Origin: Glandiceps talaboti
Taxonomy: Eukaryota; Hemichordata; Enteropneusta; Spengelidae
DNA: 64,000 nt
NCBI RefSeq assembly: GCF_964340395.1
Contig: NW_027554289.1
Location: 186,001-250,000 of the forward strand
Reading direction: 5' to 3'
The notes beneath the pieces were generated by a model that searched no databases, was not told the DNA's origin, and worked only from the letters and a program-made list of their open reading frames with translations. The position numbers and the translations under genes were made by a program. Below are positions 1-13,530 of the stretch, one piece after another; the stretch's first letter is position 1; every line of letters begins with the position of its first letter.

Positions 1-1420
1 ATTATGACTGTTTTTTACTCCAAAATGTTACGTTTTTTTATTTGTTTTTCTTTCCCTTCTTGCAATTTTAGACTTGTATTCAAAGGCAAGTAAAACGATC
101 AGAAATTTTGGTGAGGGATATTTATTTATTTTTTTACTTTAGATTTGGAATCAGTTTAGTGCATATTAATTAAGTTGACTTTTTTTCTGGAAAAGTAATT
201 TTGGTATTGAAACATTTCTTCGTAATTTTATATTTTATTCATGGACAGGTTTTGAAAGGGATTTATGAAAATTCTGATCTGATATTTTTCTTTGGTAGCT
301 TTCATTGTTAAAGAACAAGTTTTGCTGTCTGCATGGCAATTACCATGATTACGAACAAAATCTAAGATTTCTGTACGGCCTGAAGTGAATGTTCCAATCA
401 TGCTTTGTCCTTGTAACCATGGTAATGGCACAGCCTATATCATTCAAAGAGACTTTCACACCTTTTAAAGTCAATTCATATTTTTTTGCTAAAATTCTGC
501 AAAATCAATAGTCTGACAAAGAAGTCATTTCATGGGCATCAAAAATTGAAGAAACAAGATCACATTCATAGAACATATCTATATGAATATAAAATCATGT
601 TGGCAAATATAATGACACCTAGCTATATCTATGTTCTTCAAATATTCAAAATTAAACAAGCACCGAAAGAATCTTGAAATGAATGATTTACAGTATTTAA
701 TAAACACTATACTGTAGGATTATAAAGAAACCATATCCCTGGGAGGCCCCCATTTCCCAGGATGCATTGTTTGATGAATAGAACATGACACATATATAGG
801 CCATATATTGGTGTCGCAGGGCAGTCAGTCTGCATATTACTACAACTTATATTTTACATTATTTTTAATTAATCAACATCGTTCTTGTCACTTTCTATTA
901 TTTCATTGCTTTATCAAAAATAACTGTCCTCATGATGAAGCAAAAATCAACCTATTTAGAAAATGACGCACTGGCTACTATATCGTAAGTGTGTCTGTGT
1001 ATCAAATAGCCATGGCATAGCTTGTGACTTTTCCAAAAAAATCTGGTGGTGTACATCAAATATCAGTGTACAGTATATGACTCCAGCAGCGCAGTAAGCA
1101 ACGGTAATTGTGGGTTTAACCTTTCCATTTAAAAGCTTGCCATTCAACATGAAATGAGTTAAAGCTCTTCTATAATTCATTACGGTGAAATGTCAGGAAA
1201 AACAGGCACCTGGCAATTTACTAGATATTGTTAGTACATTGTATGCTGCCAGATATTTTCTCAATCTTGTAAAATCAAATAATGTTCTTTTGGAATCAAT
1301 TTTAACTAACCTGTATAATACTAGATGGAAATATGGAAATGTATGAATCAGACTCTACTGACTAGGGTGATTTTCACATCAAATTACACTGATTTTTTTT
1401 TTAAATTTCTATTACAGTAT
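1..1420. other. AT-rich stretch without a supported gene
   Basis: No gene is supported here. On the minus strand about 290-440 stays open and reads in part GTFTSGRTEILDFVRNHG. That segment follows an AAG that could be a splice acceptor and precedes a possible GTAATT donor. It looks faintly like an exon, for instance of a zinc alcohol dehydrogenase, but I cannot show homology. An open minus-strand stretch at 956-1180 has no recognisable motif. The rest is AT-rich and looks like intron or intergenic DNA. Confidence 0.3.
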
Positions 1421-2455
1421 GTGACATGAGGTTCATTGCATTTTCTACATTATTAGTGTGACATGAGGTTTCATTATATTTTCTAAATTATATTGTGACA
1501 CGGGGTTCATTGCATTTTCTACATTATTAGTGTGACATGAGGATTCATTATATTTTCTAAATTACATTGTGACATGAGGTTCATTGCATTTTCTACATTA
1601 TTAGTGTGACATGAGGTTTCATTATATTTTCTACAGTATGTGACATGAGGTTCATTGCATTTTCTACATTATTAGTGTGACATGAGGTTTCATTATATTT
1701 TCTAAATTACATTGTGACAAGAGGTTTCATTGCATTTTCTAAATTATTATACTGACATATTAAGGTTCATCACATTTTCTTAAATATTAGTGTGTGACAT
1801 GAGGTTTCATTGCATTTTCTACATTATAACAGTGACATGAGGTTTCATTGCATTTTCTACATTATAACAGTGACATGAGGATTCAGTGCATTTTCTACAT
1901 TATAACAGTGACATGAGGATTCAGTGCATTTTCTACATTATAACAGTGACATGAGGATTCAGTGCATTTTCTACATTATTATACTGGCATAATAAGGTTC
2001 ATCACATTTTCTTAAATATTAGTGTGTGACATGAGGTTTCATTGCATTTTCTACATTATAACAGTGACATGAGGATTCAGTGCATTTTCTACATTATAAC
2101 AGTGACATGAGGATTCAGTGCATTTTCTACATTATAACAGTGACATGAGGTTTCATTGCATTTTCTACATTATAACAGTGACATGAGGATTCAGTGCATT
2201 TTCTACATTATAACAGTGACATGAGGATTCAGTGCATTTTCTACATTATAACAGTGACATGAGGATTCAGTGCATTTTCTACATTATAACAGTGACACGA
2301 GGATTCAGTGCATTTTCTACATTATAACAGTGACATGAGGATTCAGTGCATTTTCTACATTATAACAGTGACATGAGGATTCAGTGCATTTTCTACATTA
2401 TAACAGTGACATGAGGATTCAGTGCATTTTTCTACATTATTACAGTGACATGAAA
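1421..2455. repeat. Minisatellite, about 38-bp unit
   Basis: More than 25 head-to-tail copies of a unit of about 38 bp, built around GTGACATGAGG, a TTCA(T/G)TGCATTTTCTA block and an ATTATAACA tail. Units at about 1421-1760 vary in length and sequence. Units from about 1800 to 2430 are much more uniform, which suggests recent expansion of the right half. A decayed tail runs to about 2550. Nothing resembling unique spacers lies between the units. Confidence 0.95.
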
Positions 2456-2669
2456 AATGTTTTGTCCTTTAAATTTTCTAAATTATCACAGTGCTATGAG
2501 ATTTCATTGCCCCTTATAACTTATTACAGTGTGTGCTGCCAGGTTTCATTGCCCTTTATAATTTTTGATTCTGAGATAAGAATAACTAGAGGAGTGAAAT
2601 CATGCATGACTTTAAATATGTGGGGGGTATTCTAACAGACTGCAAATGAATTCCAAATATATTTCTCAC

Positions 2670-2976
2670 CCAGAACCTACACACAATATATCTTTTACCT
2701 GAGAGTTTTCACTGTATAGTTAAAGTATAATTAAAACAATATTATATAATTTATATCATGAGTAAATTTCATTTTTTTATCATATGCCTGATGCTTTAAA
2801 GGGAAATCTAGTCAGACTTATTTCTACCTTTAGTACACAAGTATTGATTACTGCTATCAACTTGAATATGAATTTTGGGCAATAAAATAAATGTCATACC
2901 TCAGTAACTTACTCAGCTTTGTGATCTTGTCAAGAAGCCCTGCACTGGACATGCGTGTAGCAAATTTGGGGATTTC
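2670..2976 (-). CDS. Possible exon pair of an unidentified minus-strand gene
   Basis: Two phase-compatible candidate exons: 2976-2900 (after ACCTGTGCAG, ending before GTATGA) and 2711-2670 (after ACTATACAG, ending before GTGAGA). Joined, they read EIPKFATRMSSAGLLDKITK, then LSKLLSENSQVKDILCVGSG, with no stop and a globular, helix-rich composition. I recognise no family. No further exon could be joined on either side with certainty, so the pair may be chance. It would fit a minus-strand gene starting near 13.5 kb or lying further left. Confidence 0.2.
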
Positions 2977-5175
2977 CTGCACAGGTTTATGGGAAAAACA
3001 GACTACATGTACAATCTCTGTCTTGATAAATACAAATAGACTTTTCCTGTAAGGTAGATTACTAGTAGGGAATTGTGATTTTCATAGCTGTATTGATCTA
3101 TAAATTACTAAATATAGTTGAAATCTCACAAACTTTAAATTAATGTTGCCCAGTATTCTAACAAGAAAATGTATATTCCTTGTACAGTGCACAGATTCCA
3201 GACTAATTCTAAAGTAGGTTCAACTTCAATCAAACTATACCATGATTGAGCAAATGTTCAAAAAGTTGTTGAAGTGTTGATAACTTAATTGGTTATTCAG
3301 ATTTTCACCATCCATGTCATATTTTTAATGTCCCCAACTAAAATATTCCTGATGGCTTTCACTGTGACAATGTCATTGAGCATTATCACAGGATATGTAT
3401 TCAGACTTAAATTTCCAATGGACAACTTCATATTAATCATCTGGAAGTATATGGTCGCCTTTTTATGAGATACAGCTTGAATTCTCATTGCCTACTGTGT
3501 ACATTACTGACACCTGAGGATACACTATGTAGGATGTGAATCTATCATCCTGTCATAAGTTAAAATTACAGTGTCGTTGCACATGCATCCTTACTGCACT
3601 TGTGCATAGTTGCTGCTACATCAGTACTGCACGTTGCATTGTCATTGGTAACTTATAGCTGTTACTGCACAAAATGTTAGTTAAGAAATAGCTCTAAGGT
3701 GAAGCTTTTTAGCACACTACAATCCTGCCCAACAAACTTGCAACATTGATGAGACATGTTGTAGTGGTACTACAGCTGCAATGCACAATACATCACACAG
3801 CAGAGAAACTGTATGTTGCAGCAGACATTTTAACTAGGAAATTGCATTGCAGCAAAGATTTTCTTGCTGGAAAATGGTCCTATTACATACTTTTGTCTGG
3901 GGAAAGTCATTGCACACACAGACACCTGTCTCAGCCTTGCGGCATTGGACTTTGATTCCAAATTGTACAAAATACTTTCAAATGTTGGTTAGCAGTCAAA
4001 GGTCTATGGCATCATTTGGAACATCCTCTAATATGTTGTAAATTGCGATAAATTCTAGCACCACCTATTGCTGTCTTGTCATCACATACTCACAAGTAAA
4101 AGCTGTTCAAGTGTTGAAAATGTAAATCATCACAAGGCGTACAGGTTTAATACAAGAACACATTCATGTACTAAAACTATCATCTGTAACACTATATATC
4201 TACACAGAGGTTTATATATATATATGACATTAGTCTTGTAACAGACCTTGGATTTGTGCTCAGAAGGTTGCTGTACAAAAGCCAAATGATATTACCACTG
4301 GTGCGCAGCTCCAGATCTGTGCTCGCAAGGTTGCCAAACAAAGGGATGTCCTCGACCATAGCACCTTCTGCATTATGTGGCCTATGGTCACTTGTAAAGT
4401 TAGTGTGAACTATGGTCACTTTTGCCCTGAGGGTCTAGCAGCTAGACTAATATATCATATGGACTTTTCAATTTTAAACCTTCAAGGAAAGAGAGTCCCT
4501 TTTTATCAACACTATTTCTGGAAATAAAAAAAGTTCACTGTGCGTATTAGTCTAAATCATCAGTGAAAGACTTCTGGCAATGACTTTTCTGAGCCTTATA
4601 CAAATCATATACTACTAGTACTGCAGCATAAATAATCAAGTGTTCAATTTAACAATTAACTGAGAGTGTGAGCTACAAGTATCTGTGAAATACAACAACA
4701 TATACAAGTACATTACACTCCACCTCTAAGATGCCTTGCAGAAAATTACTAAAATTGCACCCCTAACAAAAGTCAAAATTTAGTCCTAAATACAGCTTAA
4801 AGTATGATTCCAATGTCCATGTACATATGTACATTGATTCAGAATATACAAATTTACTCAATCTCCATAGCACAGTTGTCACTAGGTATGAACTCTGCAG
4901 CTGTCACATCCCTGCAACTCGTATTTTCTAATTCTATTAAACTCGCACCGGTGCATGCTGCTGTATCAATGGTGAACTGTTGGTACTGCTTGGCCACTTA
5001 GGCAGCCAAATATTCTTTACAAGCTCATATCAATGCCTATATTTCAAGAAATCTTTTATACTCTGAATTTACAAAATACAGTATATCACAGTCCCTGAGA
5101 CTGTGAGTATATGCATGTTAACAAAAATGAGTTTAGTGGTATATATTTTAAACAGATTAAAATTTCAATCAGTAT
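2977..5175. other. Non-coding or unassigned DNA
   Basis: No gene is supported. One minus-strand open stretch at 4996-4854 begins after a TAAG acceptor-like site, is free of stops for 46 codons (it contains KQYQQFTIDTAACTGASLIE) and ends in TAA. It could be a terminal exon, but stretches this long also occur by chance. The rest is AT-rich with short ORFs only. Confidence 0.3.
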
Positions 5176-5440
5176 TTAAAGAGGAACAAAGATGAGGCTG
5201 GAATTATCTTAGCTAAACATCTCTTTTATCATTGCCCAAACAATGCTGCTGCAACTTTTGTTGGTGTTGTTATTGTTGACGAAGTGTTTAGATTGCAACT
5301 TTGTTTTTTCCGAGAATGCCTCGCCAAGCATACAGCAGGCCTCTTCTAGAGAGGATGCACATTGCATGATTGGTAAAAATGACTTTTTTGGGTCCCCTAA
5401 GCAGCTATGATAAAATCAGCCTTGCCTTTGTTCCCTTTAA
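5176..5440. mobile_element. TTAA-flanked inverted-repeat element (MITE)
   Basis: A 265-bp element bounded by TTAA on both sides. The left end reads AGAGGAACAAAG and the right end, reversed, AGGGAACAAAG. The imperfect arms extend for about 40 bp through GGCTG and TAGCT blocks. The interior has no ORF. A TTAA target with this architecture is typical of piggyBac- or Kolobok-type DNA transposons; the superfamily is inferred from the target site only. Confidence 0.7.
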
Positions 5441-5563
5441 TCTATCAGACTCTGAGGTAGACTTCACACAACTAAATTTGTCTATTCCCAAATCAATACA
5501 CATTTTTATTTGAATTAGTTCATACATGTGATAAAGGTCATACTGGGGTCATTTCATCTGAAA

Positions 5564-8500
5564 TCAAATTTCAGAGACAAGATTCATAAACTGTTCAAAA
5601 TTTTTAAAGTATAAGACTGCAGGTGTGCTCTTGGACTGTAAAATATTAAACCCGTGTAGTGCAGGCATCCTACGTTTGGCATGACAGTTATAATAATTAT
5701 GTGTACTTGCACGACAGCTAGAAAATTATATCTAGTCATGTGTTCACACACACACTGAATATTCTCGGGAGGGTTTCAGGAGACATAATCTATAGGTGTC
5801 CCCACAAGGGTTGCAGGAGAGTTCAAGATATGTTTGCATTTACATGGACACCAAGCCAACCTGATTCCTAGCTAGGAGGATTTCTATTCTGTATAAGTCG
5901 TCTTTATTACTAGGACTTACTTACAAAATGCTTGTAGTTTAATACTGCTAATGGGGGCCTTAAGTGATACATTTGTTAGTCATCTATGATCTAATGAAAG
6001 TGTCTTACGCACAGTTTTGAGCTCTCTGTTCCTGAAACATTCAATTTAAACTTTGTATGACATAAACCAGTCGGTGTATTTCAAACATTTTAATTGTTGT
6101 ACTCAGAGCTCTCAAATTCATGTTTGCATAGACAAGGTCTGTTGATGTCAATTATAATTTATGATTCATAACATAAACTAGCTAGGAAGGATCGATTCAG
6201 ACAAGCCATCAATCAAAATAAAAATAGGTTAGATTTAGGAACACTTAATATTTATACTGGAATGCTTTAATTACTGACAATATTCACTGGATAAAGTAAG
6301 ATATCCTATGATAGCATGCGTATGTACATGTAATGGTATATCAGTTGTAAATTATTGTATTGAAGGTAGGGCACAACCCCCAATAGATTCACATCACATG
6401 TATGACACATCATTACAACATGACTAATAAAAAGATAGGATCATCTTCAATATATCAAGCATAAAATATTCAAAACAGAGAACCACTGAATATTTGGTAC
6501 TCAATGAATTCGCTAGCCAAATTTAAAATAATGCTGGGATTTGCAAACTTTTTTTGATGGTATTCAAAACAGGACAAACTGTCATTCTCCACAAAGTGTG
6601 CTGTATATATTTTGTGGTTGTCAAAACAAAATGAATTTGTCATAAATACAGAAATTAATGTTTTTGTCCATTGTCCATAGTGTAAACCTGGAAAATCATT
6701 TCTAGTCACTTGCGACTAAAACAAATGACATACAATAATAAAAAAATCAAAACGTTATAACAACATAATATTAATAAAATGAAATAAAAGAAAATAAAGC
6801 CATGACACAGGCTAAAATTACAGACTTTGCAAAGTGCTGATCAACAGCAAGTAAAAAAGTGACAGTAGGATAAAATAACAGATCTAGGATGACATGAAAG
6901 TTAAAATTAACATTTTCTGGAATTTGAAATTTAAATTGTTGATGGAGTAAAAGATTAACTATAGAAATGTCTGCATGCCTGTGGTACGCAGAATCTGCGA
7001 CCAGAGGGAAGTATTTCAAAATAAGGATTTAGGGGATGTGTACTGTCGGAAAGAAGATACCATGTGTTATCCTCTTGATGGCATTATGTTATAATTCTGA
7101 TAACTGAAGCTGTGGTCTTCCTATGAATTTAGATGCTGCTGTACTAATTTATCAGTGTTCTGTCTATAAATTTTTGAGAATGCGCAAATTTGAAAAGAGT
7201 GTGGTGACGTATGTCCATTTACGAGCCATTTCTCAGGTCTCATGATGGTGGCTGGAATTACGTTACGAAATAGTATAAACTGTAGTATTAACAAAACTCA
7301 CACTTGCATAAAATTTATCAATCATGTCATTCATTTTTTCTGAATATATTTTTAAAAGAAAACATTTTCAATAATTATTAATGAAATTTCTACTCAAAGA
7401 AAAAAATTCTTGGGAGCGAATCGCAAATTTTTGCTGATGTCTCATCAGCATCATCAAGGTAGTACACCCCCTGATGATGCTGACAAGATGTCAGTGAAAA
7501 TTTATGATTCGCTTCCAGAATTTTTTTGACTCTGTGAGTAGAACTTTCATTACTATGAACATTTATTCTCGCATTTTCATTGATGTTTGGTTATGAAGTT
7601 GTAAAAGATATGAAATTGAACTGTAAGAGCAGATGATGACATGATGTTGTGTAAGTAGTGTGAAAATGCACCTTAGCAAGAACACTTGTTTTTGTGATAT
7701 CATGGTTTCTACAAATTGAAATACATTGACTGTGAACCTCTGCATCATTAAATGCTATTTATAGAATGCTTTTCATCAGCACAATCAAACCAATATCACA
7801 CCTTGCATGCACTACAAATGGAAAGCAATCCTTTTGACGTTTATGCATCTTTACAAAACTGAAAGCCATAACATTTATTTATCATACTGCAAAGCAAGAG
7901 ACATCATCATCAGTGTATATCACAAAGTGTCTGTACACAATGCACCCCCCCCCCCACTTTACCGTGTAATTTGTGTTTATAAGTGTTTGTAATCAATACA
8001 ATTTTGTATCAATTACACCAGCACCACAGCAGAGTAAACTGAGCAGTGTGGTATAATGTTATACACTACCCCAACCCCAACCCCACCCCTCCTCAAGTGC
8101 ACATTGGGGAGTGTTGGGATACAATACACCCCCTGGGATTGTTTTTGTACACGGAATCCTGTATTAAATGTACCATGTTAGTTTTTACATTATCACATCA
8201 AAATAGCCACTGGAAAATAGCTACAAAATGATAAACCTATTCTAATTCCATCCCTGACTACAATTTCAGATTTTGATTCTTCTCTCCATCACAACCTACT
8301 TCTCATTCTGTACCCTGCAGAATCAATTCTAAATTCCCACATCTACATCATTACGAGAACCTGAAAATGGACAGCTACAGTAATGACCTAAACCAACTGA
8401 GCAGTGAGCTATTGATATCATCCTGCTACGTACATACTTAAAAGACACACACACACAAATATGAACAGTGTCAGTGGGGCAAATGTCCATGCCAAAATGT

Positions 8501-8745
8501 CAAAATATTTCTCTCCAACAGTGTCTAGCAAACAAGAATGATTTAGTATTCATATATTGATTACGTTATGAATATTTTCAATAAATTATTTGAATATCTC
8601 AGCAATGCTCAAATATTACCTTTTGACAGAATCATGGCATATTTCGCACACAAGTACAGACTTGAAAGGCTAATAGATTGACTTAATGTTTTTACTTACC
8701 ACTAACACTCTCCAGTTAGCCTCAAGTCTACTAGTAAATCTAGGT
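5564..8745 (-). CDS. Possible two-exon 3' end of an unidentified gene
   Basis: Candidate exon 8745-8700 lies between a good acceptor (TTCTCTACAG) and a strong donor (GTAAGT). It reads PRFTSRLEANWRVLV, ending in phase 0. Candidate exon 5635-5564 follows TATTTTACAG, starts in phase 0 and reads SKSTPAVLYFKNFEQFMNLV then SEI and a TGA stop. The phases agree and the splice sites are good, but each piece is short and no family is recognised. A small first exon at 13560-13531 (ATG, ten codons, then GTAGGT) is a possible 5' end. This is a suggestion only. Confidence 0.22.
7380..7551. mobile_element. Foldback element, about 75-bp arms
   Basis: A near-complete palindrome of 172 bp. The left arm runs from AATGAAATTTCTACTC through GAGCGAATCGCAAATTT to CATCATCA. 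The right arm mirrors it through CTGATGATGC and GATTCGCTTCCAGAA to GAGTAGAACTTTCATT, with a short loop near AGTACACCCC. No coding sequence is present. It looks like a non-autonomous DNA transposon or foldback element. No clear target duplication could be fixed. Confidence 0.7.
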
Positions 8746-9865
8746 CTGTAGAGAAGGAATAATTAGGTAGAACTGATCAATGAAAGTGAAGGAGAGCTGC
8801 ACCGTGTGACAAGAAGCATTAGAGAAAGCAGAAACACCTACAATACACCTACCTATATAGTCAGTCCTGTACTGGTAAAAATCATTAAACATGGCACATT
8901 CCATTCATACAAACAGGGGTGTTCACATGACAATCTGTTCTCCAAGGACATGTTAGAACTGCAACTCAGAGCAAGGTTTACATAGAATATATCTTCTTTA
9001 TCAAATTAAATGTACTGAACTTTTGCACGTTGGGGGGAACAAAATGTACAGATTTTTTTTTTTGTAATATGCTCACTCGTGGAAAGTAAAATAGAATATA
9101 GGCAAACAAAGTACTCTTGACTGGACATAATGGAACATGCAAGTTAATGCAATTGCTGAGATAATTGGAAATCAAACATTACAAAGAAAAATACATTTGC
9201 TGTGATATCAAGTGTACACCATTGGCATTGTTCTAAAATTAGGAATGAATGAACATAATGCTATACATCATTTAGAATGTCTTCAATATCCCTCTCTATC
9301 AAAATTCCATGTAGAAACGTGTTCCACAAAATATAAATATTAAATGAGAGACTTCAGTATATATAACAGCCATTGCTGCAGTTGCCATGGGAACAAATTA
9401 GCGGTAAAAATAATTCTTAGAAAATAACTATCCAGGCATGTAGCAAATATCCTTAGAAATCATTAAATTCTTTCATAATGTCAGACAACAGCATACGCAC
9501 AATGTAATATGTAGACTAATGAATGTGAACAATAGTAATGAAACAACCTCCTTTGGCACATGGACTGTACCAATATTATGCTGAGGGGATGTAACATAAG
9601 TAAGCCTTTGGATAAAATGACTGACTCTACCATTAATGCCTGGAGGGGTGAAATAATGACATGTGTACAAGGGCGATCATATTTCGCTATCATTGACATT
9701 TTAATGAAAGTTATGAACTCTATGTTAATGTCTCACATTTTGCATCCCTGAAAGATTGCACATCATGTTTTATGCATCTGAAAATAAAACTGGGACTGAA
9801 TTATAATAAAATTGGTCCAGCAATATTTCACCAAATCACATTTCCTTAGCACAAGACACACCAGC

Positions 9866-9996
9866 ACACTCACTCACTCACTCACTCCCTCACTCCCTCA
9901 CCCACTCACCCACCCACCCGCCCACCCACCCACCCACCCACTTACTCACTCACTCACTCACTCACTCACTCACTCACTCACTCACTCACTCACTCA
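9866..9996. repeat. (CACT)n microsatellite with CACC-rich middle
   Basis: A CACT tetranucleotide repeat, interrupted in the middle by CCCTCACT and CACC variants. The opposite strand motif (TGAG)n recurs at 19554-19604. Confidence 0.95.
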
Positions 9997-10589
9997 TTTC
10001 TTGATATATATCTAGGGTTGTCAGATCCTGGGATACATGGTCATTCATAAGAAATGTTATTTTCAAGTAACATGGTATGTTTTGACAGTATATCACTACA
10101 ATGGGAGCACATTTTATCACCTGAAAATTGGTGCTTTGAACTCCAATGTCACTGGGGTTAGATCAAAACACTTGTTTGAATTCTCCACTCAGATATTATC
10201 AAATATCAAACCTAAGTTGGCAGGGCAAACTTTGAGATTAACAACGATAGCAATTTTGTACAATTCAATGCATCAAAAATTACCTATTCAGCTTTTTTCA
10301 ATAGGTAACACTCGATAGAAGAAAAAGATCATGTTTCTAAAACTACATCACTAGCTTTTAAAGAGACAGAGTATGATAATTCTCATCATATGATATACAC
10401 TATACATTCACAAAATGACAGCTTCTCAAAGAGTTATTGATTTACTGATGACTGAGTGGTAGCATTACCAATAATTAATTTATTCATATAATCACAAGAT
10501 CAAACAAATGACTATTATGTCCTGTCAGGTGTAATCAAGTTTCTGACAGGTATTGACTTGAGAAACCATCTACAGTACAATGAAGGCTA

Positions 10590-10757
10590 CAGTGTGCCCT
10601 CTAATGATAGCCATATTTTATTGTTTTGAGTCAAAATGATAAAAATTGGCATTTCTTGTGTGTCACCACATAGTAAGAGATATTAGGGAAGACCAAATTT
10701 TGGCACGTCACTAGAAATTGTGTACATCAGTGGCACATCAAATTAGAGGGCACACTG
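10590..10757. mobile_element. hAT-type MITE with 8-bp target duplication
   Basis: A 168-bp element with perfect 16-bp terminal inverted repeats CAGTGTGCCCTCTAAT / ATTAGAGGGCACACTG. It is flanked on both sides by the same 8 bp, GAAGGCTA (10582-10589 and 10758-10765). An 8-bp duplication and termini starting with CA(G) are the signature of the hAT superfamily. There is no ORF, so it is a non-autonomous copy. The intact duplication suggests a fairly recent insertion. Confidence 0.9.
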
Positions 10758-10765
10758 GAAGGCTA

Positions 10766-13070
10766 TACAACTGATCAAAGTCTGAATCTGTCTCCATATA
10801 CATATTACATGTACTTCATCTTCTGAAAAAGTGAATAACTAAAACCTAGTTCATTCAAGTGTTAAATAAAAACTACCATAAAAGCTTTATTGATTTCATT
10901 TGATTGCTTTCAGTTTTCAAATGGTCACACAATAAAGAAGGAGATTTTGCCATTAAATTCATTTGATTATTAACATATTACCAATGGATAAATCAAAATA
11001 AGAAGTTCTAACAGTACAAGACGCAATATGCACAACAGATAACGATACGCCCAATAAACTGAAAATAATCATATGCACAAATGAACAGTGAAAGAATAAT
11101 TTTAGTTAAAAAAAACAAAATTCATAAAATAAGAAATAAACTTGAAATATATTACTGTAACAGCAACTGAAATCAACACAACACTACAAAGATTATATAA
11201 GACATTAACAATTGCAATGAGCTAATTAAAGCATGTTAATAGAAGAATTCTTTTGAAAATTTCCATCAAAACATCTCATGCTTCTAATTATAAAGTCCAC
11301 AAACTTTCAAAAATCCATTATGAGTGAGACTTAAAAAAAAAAATTAAAAATTAACTTACTTTCTTCAATAAAAAAAGAACCTTTCAAAATTCAGTAAATG
11401 TATGGTTACTAATAGTCTATCTTCATGTAAAATTCTACAAAATAAATAGTTTAAGTTTAATTACTATTTTTTCCCTTCTATTTGATAAGCAGCTAAGGCT
11501 TATACCTCAGTCAAAATACTTAACTAAAAAAGTTCTTGCCCTTACAGTGTCATTTTACTTTATCTCCTAGCATCAAATGCTGTATGTCATCTGTAGCAAC
11601 AGCTTTTTGCCTACACAATCGATAAAATTTCCTTCAAGATATTTCTTTGACATTTTCAAAAGACCAAAGACAACATAGTGGTATTTAAAACAGGAAGCGT
11701 GTGCTTTTCTTTGGGTTTACTAATCAGCAATAACATTAACAAGCAATCCACAATGTGCACTGACACAAACAATGGTGCTATATTTATTTCAACAGGAGTG
11801 AAAGCACATTTTGCTCATGATACTTGATTATTTACAATTGGTTGTTTTCTAATTCTTGACACTTAGATATTTCATCTATACCATGTCAAAGACTACATAC
11901 ATCCTAACCTTCCACATCCTTCAAAACTGAAGAAATAATAGCAAAATTGGTGACACCTCAGTTCATATCCATGTGTACCGTACATCTATCTGTTGTAGTT
12001 TGTAATAGAATAACTTGATCACAGACAGTTTGTTACATCACAATGTTTGGTGGTAATGTTATAAGTTATATACAGCACAGATGGCAGCTATATAAATATC
12101 ATAATATATATTACCCAACCTTAGGGCAGGATCCTAATGTGGATGAAATCCAAAGCTGTTCTTTATCGCTCTCAGATTTTAATACTTAAATCAACATGTT
12201 TCTCAGATGTTATTTCAAATAAAATTGATTTATTGTACCATAAACTCTCCACCAAGGGTGGAGGGTCTATAACTATACATATATCTATTTTGAGGACATT
12301 CACTTGTCTTTTGTGACATAGTAACAACAGTCCCTCTATCACAGACGGTGGACTAAATTAGATATTCCCCCATAAGACTATGGATGATAAAAAAAACTAT
12401 GGTGTGGACCTTGCTGATCCACTCTCCCTCTAACATTAGCCAATACCTTAGATATAACACGCTAACTTTCATGAGACAACATTATCCAATATAAATAACT
12501 GTCGCCCCCTCACCCACCCACTCCCGGAACCATATCTCAGTAACATCACAAGTAAAAGGACAATTTCACCAGAAAGCTTCAAGGCATGAACATGATGAAG
12601 TGCACATACCAACTGATGAGACTCTAACTTAGATTTTATATCTGTCCTTCCCTTATGTGAGACTAAGTTAGACACTTTAACACTTTATATTTAATCAATA
12701 TTATTAGACGATAATTAATACATATTATATTATAAGATAACACTTTATTTTAGCCGTTTAGAAAATTTTACATTTCTAATTTGGTATTTAAACAAAATAA
12801 AGTTAATAATGATCTATGAAATATAAATATTAAAGTATACAGTAGTTCTAGTGTGTGTCTATTGACTACATGTATCATCTAGGTATATGTAGAGAGCGGT
12901 TATAATATCCTTATGTTTTGATTGTAGTATATATCTAAATTGTATGTATGTGCAATATCATATTGTCCTCACATTAACAGTAAGACATACAAGTTCAAGA
13001 CATACAATGATTCATGGCAAAGTATGAAAGAAACAGGCCAAACTTCCGTTTTGGCCATCCAAGTATACGG
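10766..13070. other. AT-rich stretch without a supported gene
   Basis: No gene is supported. Short minus-strand open stretches (for example 12675-12469 and about 12185-12110) carry no recognisable motif. The composition resembles intron or 3' UTR. Confidence 0.35.
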
Positions 13071-13124
13071 TGGGGGGGGGGGGGGGGGGGGTCGGGGGTG
13101 GGGGGTGGGGGTGGGGGGTGGGGG
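13071..13124. repeat. G-rich tract (poly-G with GGGGGTGG repeats)
   Basis: An about 50-bp G tract on the plus strand, a run of G followed by several GGGGGTGGGG blocks. The many runs of three or more G make it a potential G-quadruplex. It is about 0.4 kb from the promoter-like region. Confidence 0.9.
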
Positions 13125-13530
13125 GCTCTGCACTCGACTCCATACCAAAAGTTGCTGGCTGCAAATTGGGTAGCGTTTGTTTAGTCTCATCTTTATATTG
13201 ACGTCGTTATGACCAAAAAGAAAAACAGCGTTGCTTTCGTCATAATGTAACAGACCAAACAAATACTATTACTACACAATTTTCAAGAGTATGGATAGTA
13301 TATACCAATGCCTGTAGTAACTGTAGAGGTTTCGCTCCGTCGATCATGTCTCCTCTAGTTTTTTGTTTTTGCTTCTTCTTCTTTTTTTTGGGAGGGGAGG
13401 GGGTTGCAAACTCCGTATGAAAATAAACTATAAAACGAAAAATGTTTAGAAACACAAAATAAAATATAAAAAAGAATAAAAAAGTGTTGTAAGTAAAAAC
13501 AAAGGTACAATTATTGTAGTTAGTACCTAC

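Noticed and set aside
9473-9645. Minus-strand open stretch after a CCCCTCCAG acceptor, ending in a hydrophobic tail
   Set aside because: Two frames are open at once over the same DNA, which argues for chance; no partner exon with a matching phase was found.
9812-10318. Plus-strand frames around the CACT repeat and 10037-10318
   Set aside because: The first is microsatellite-driven; the second (93 codons) has no family features and no splice context.
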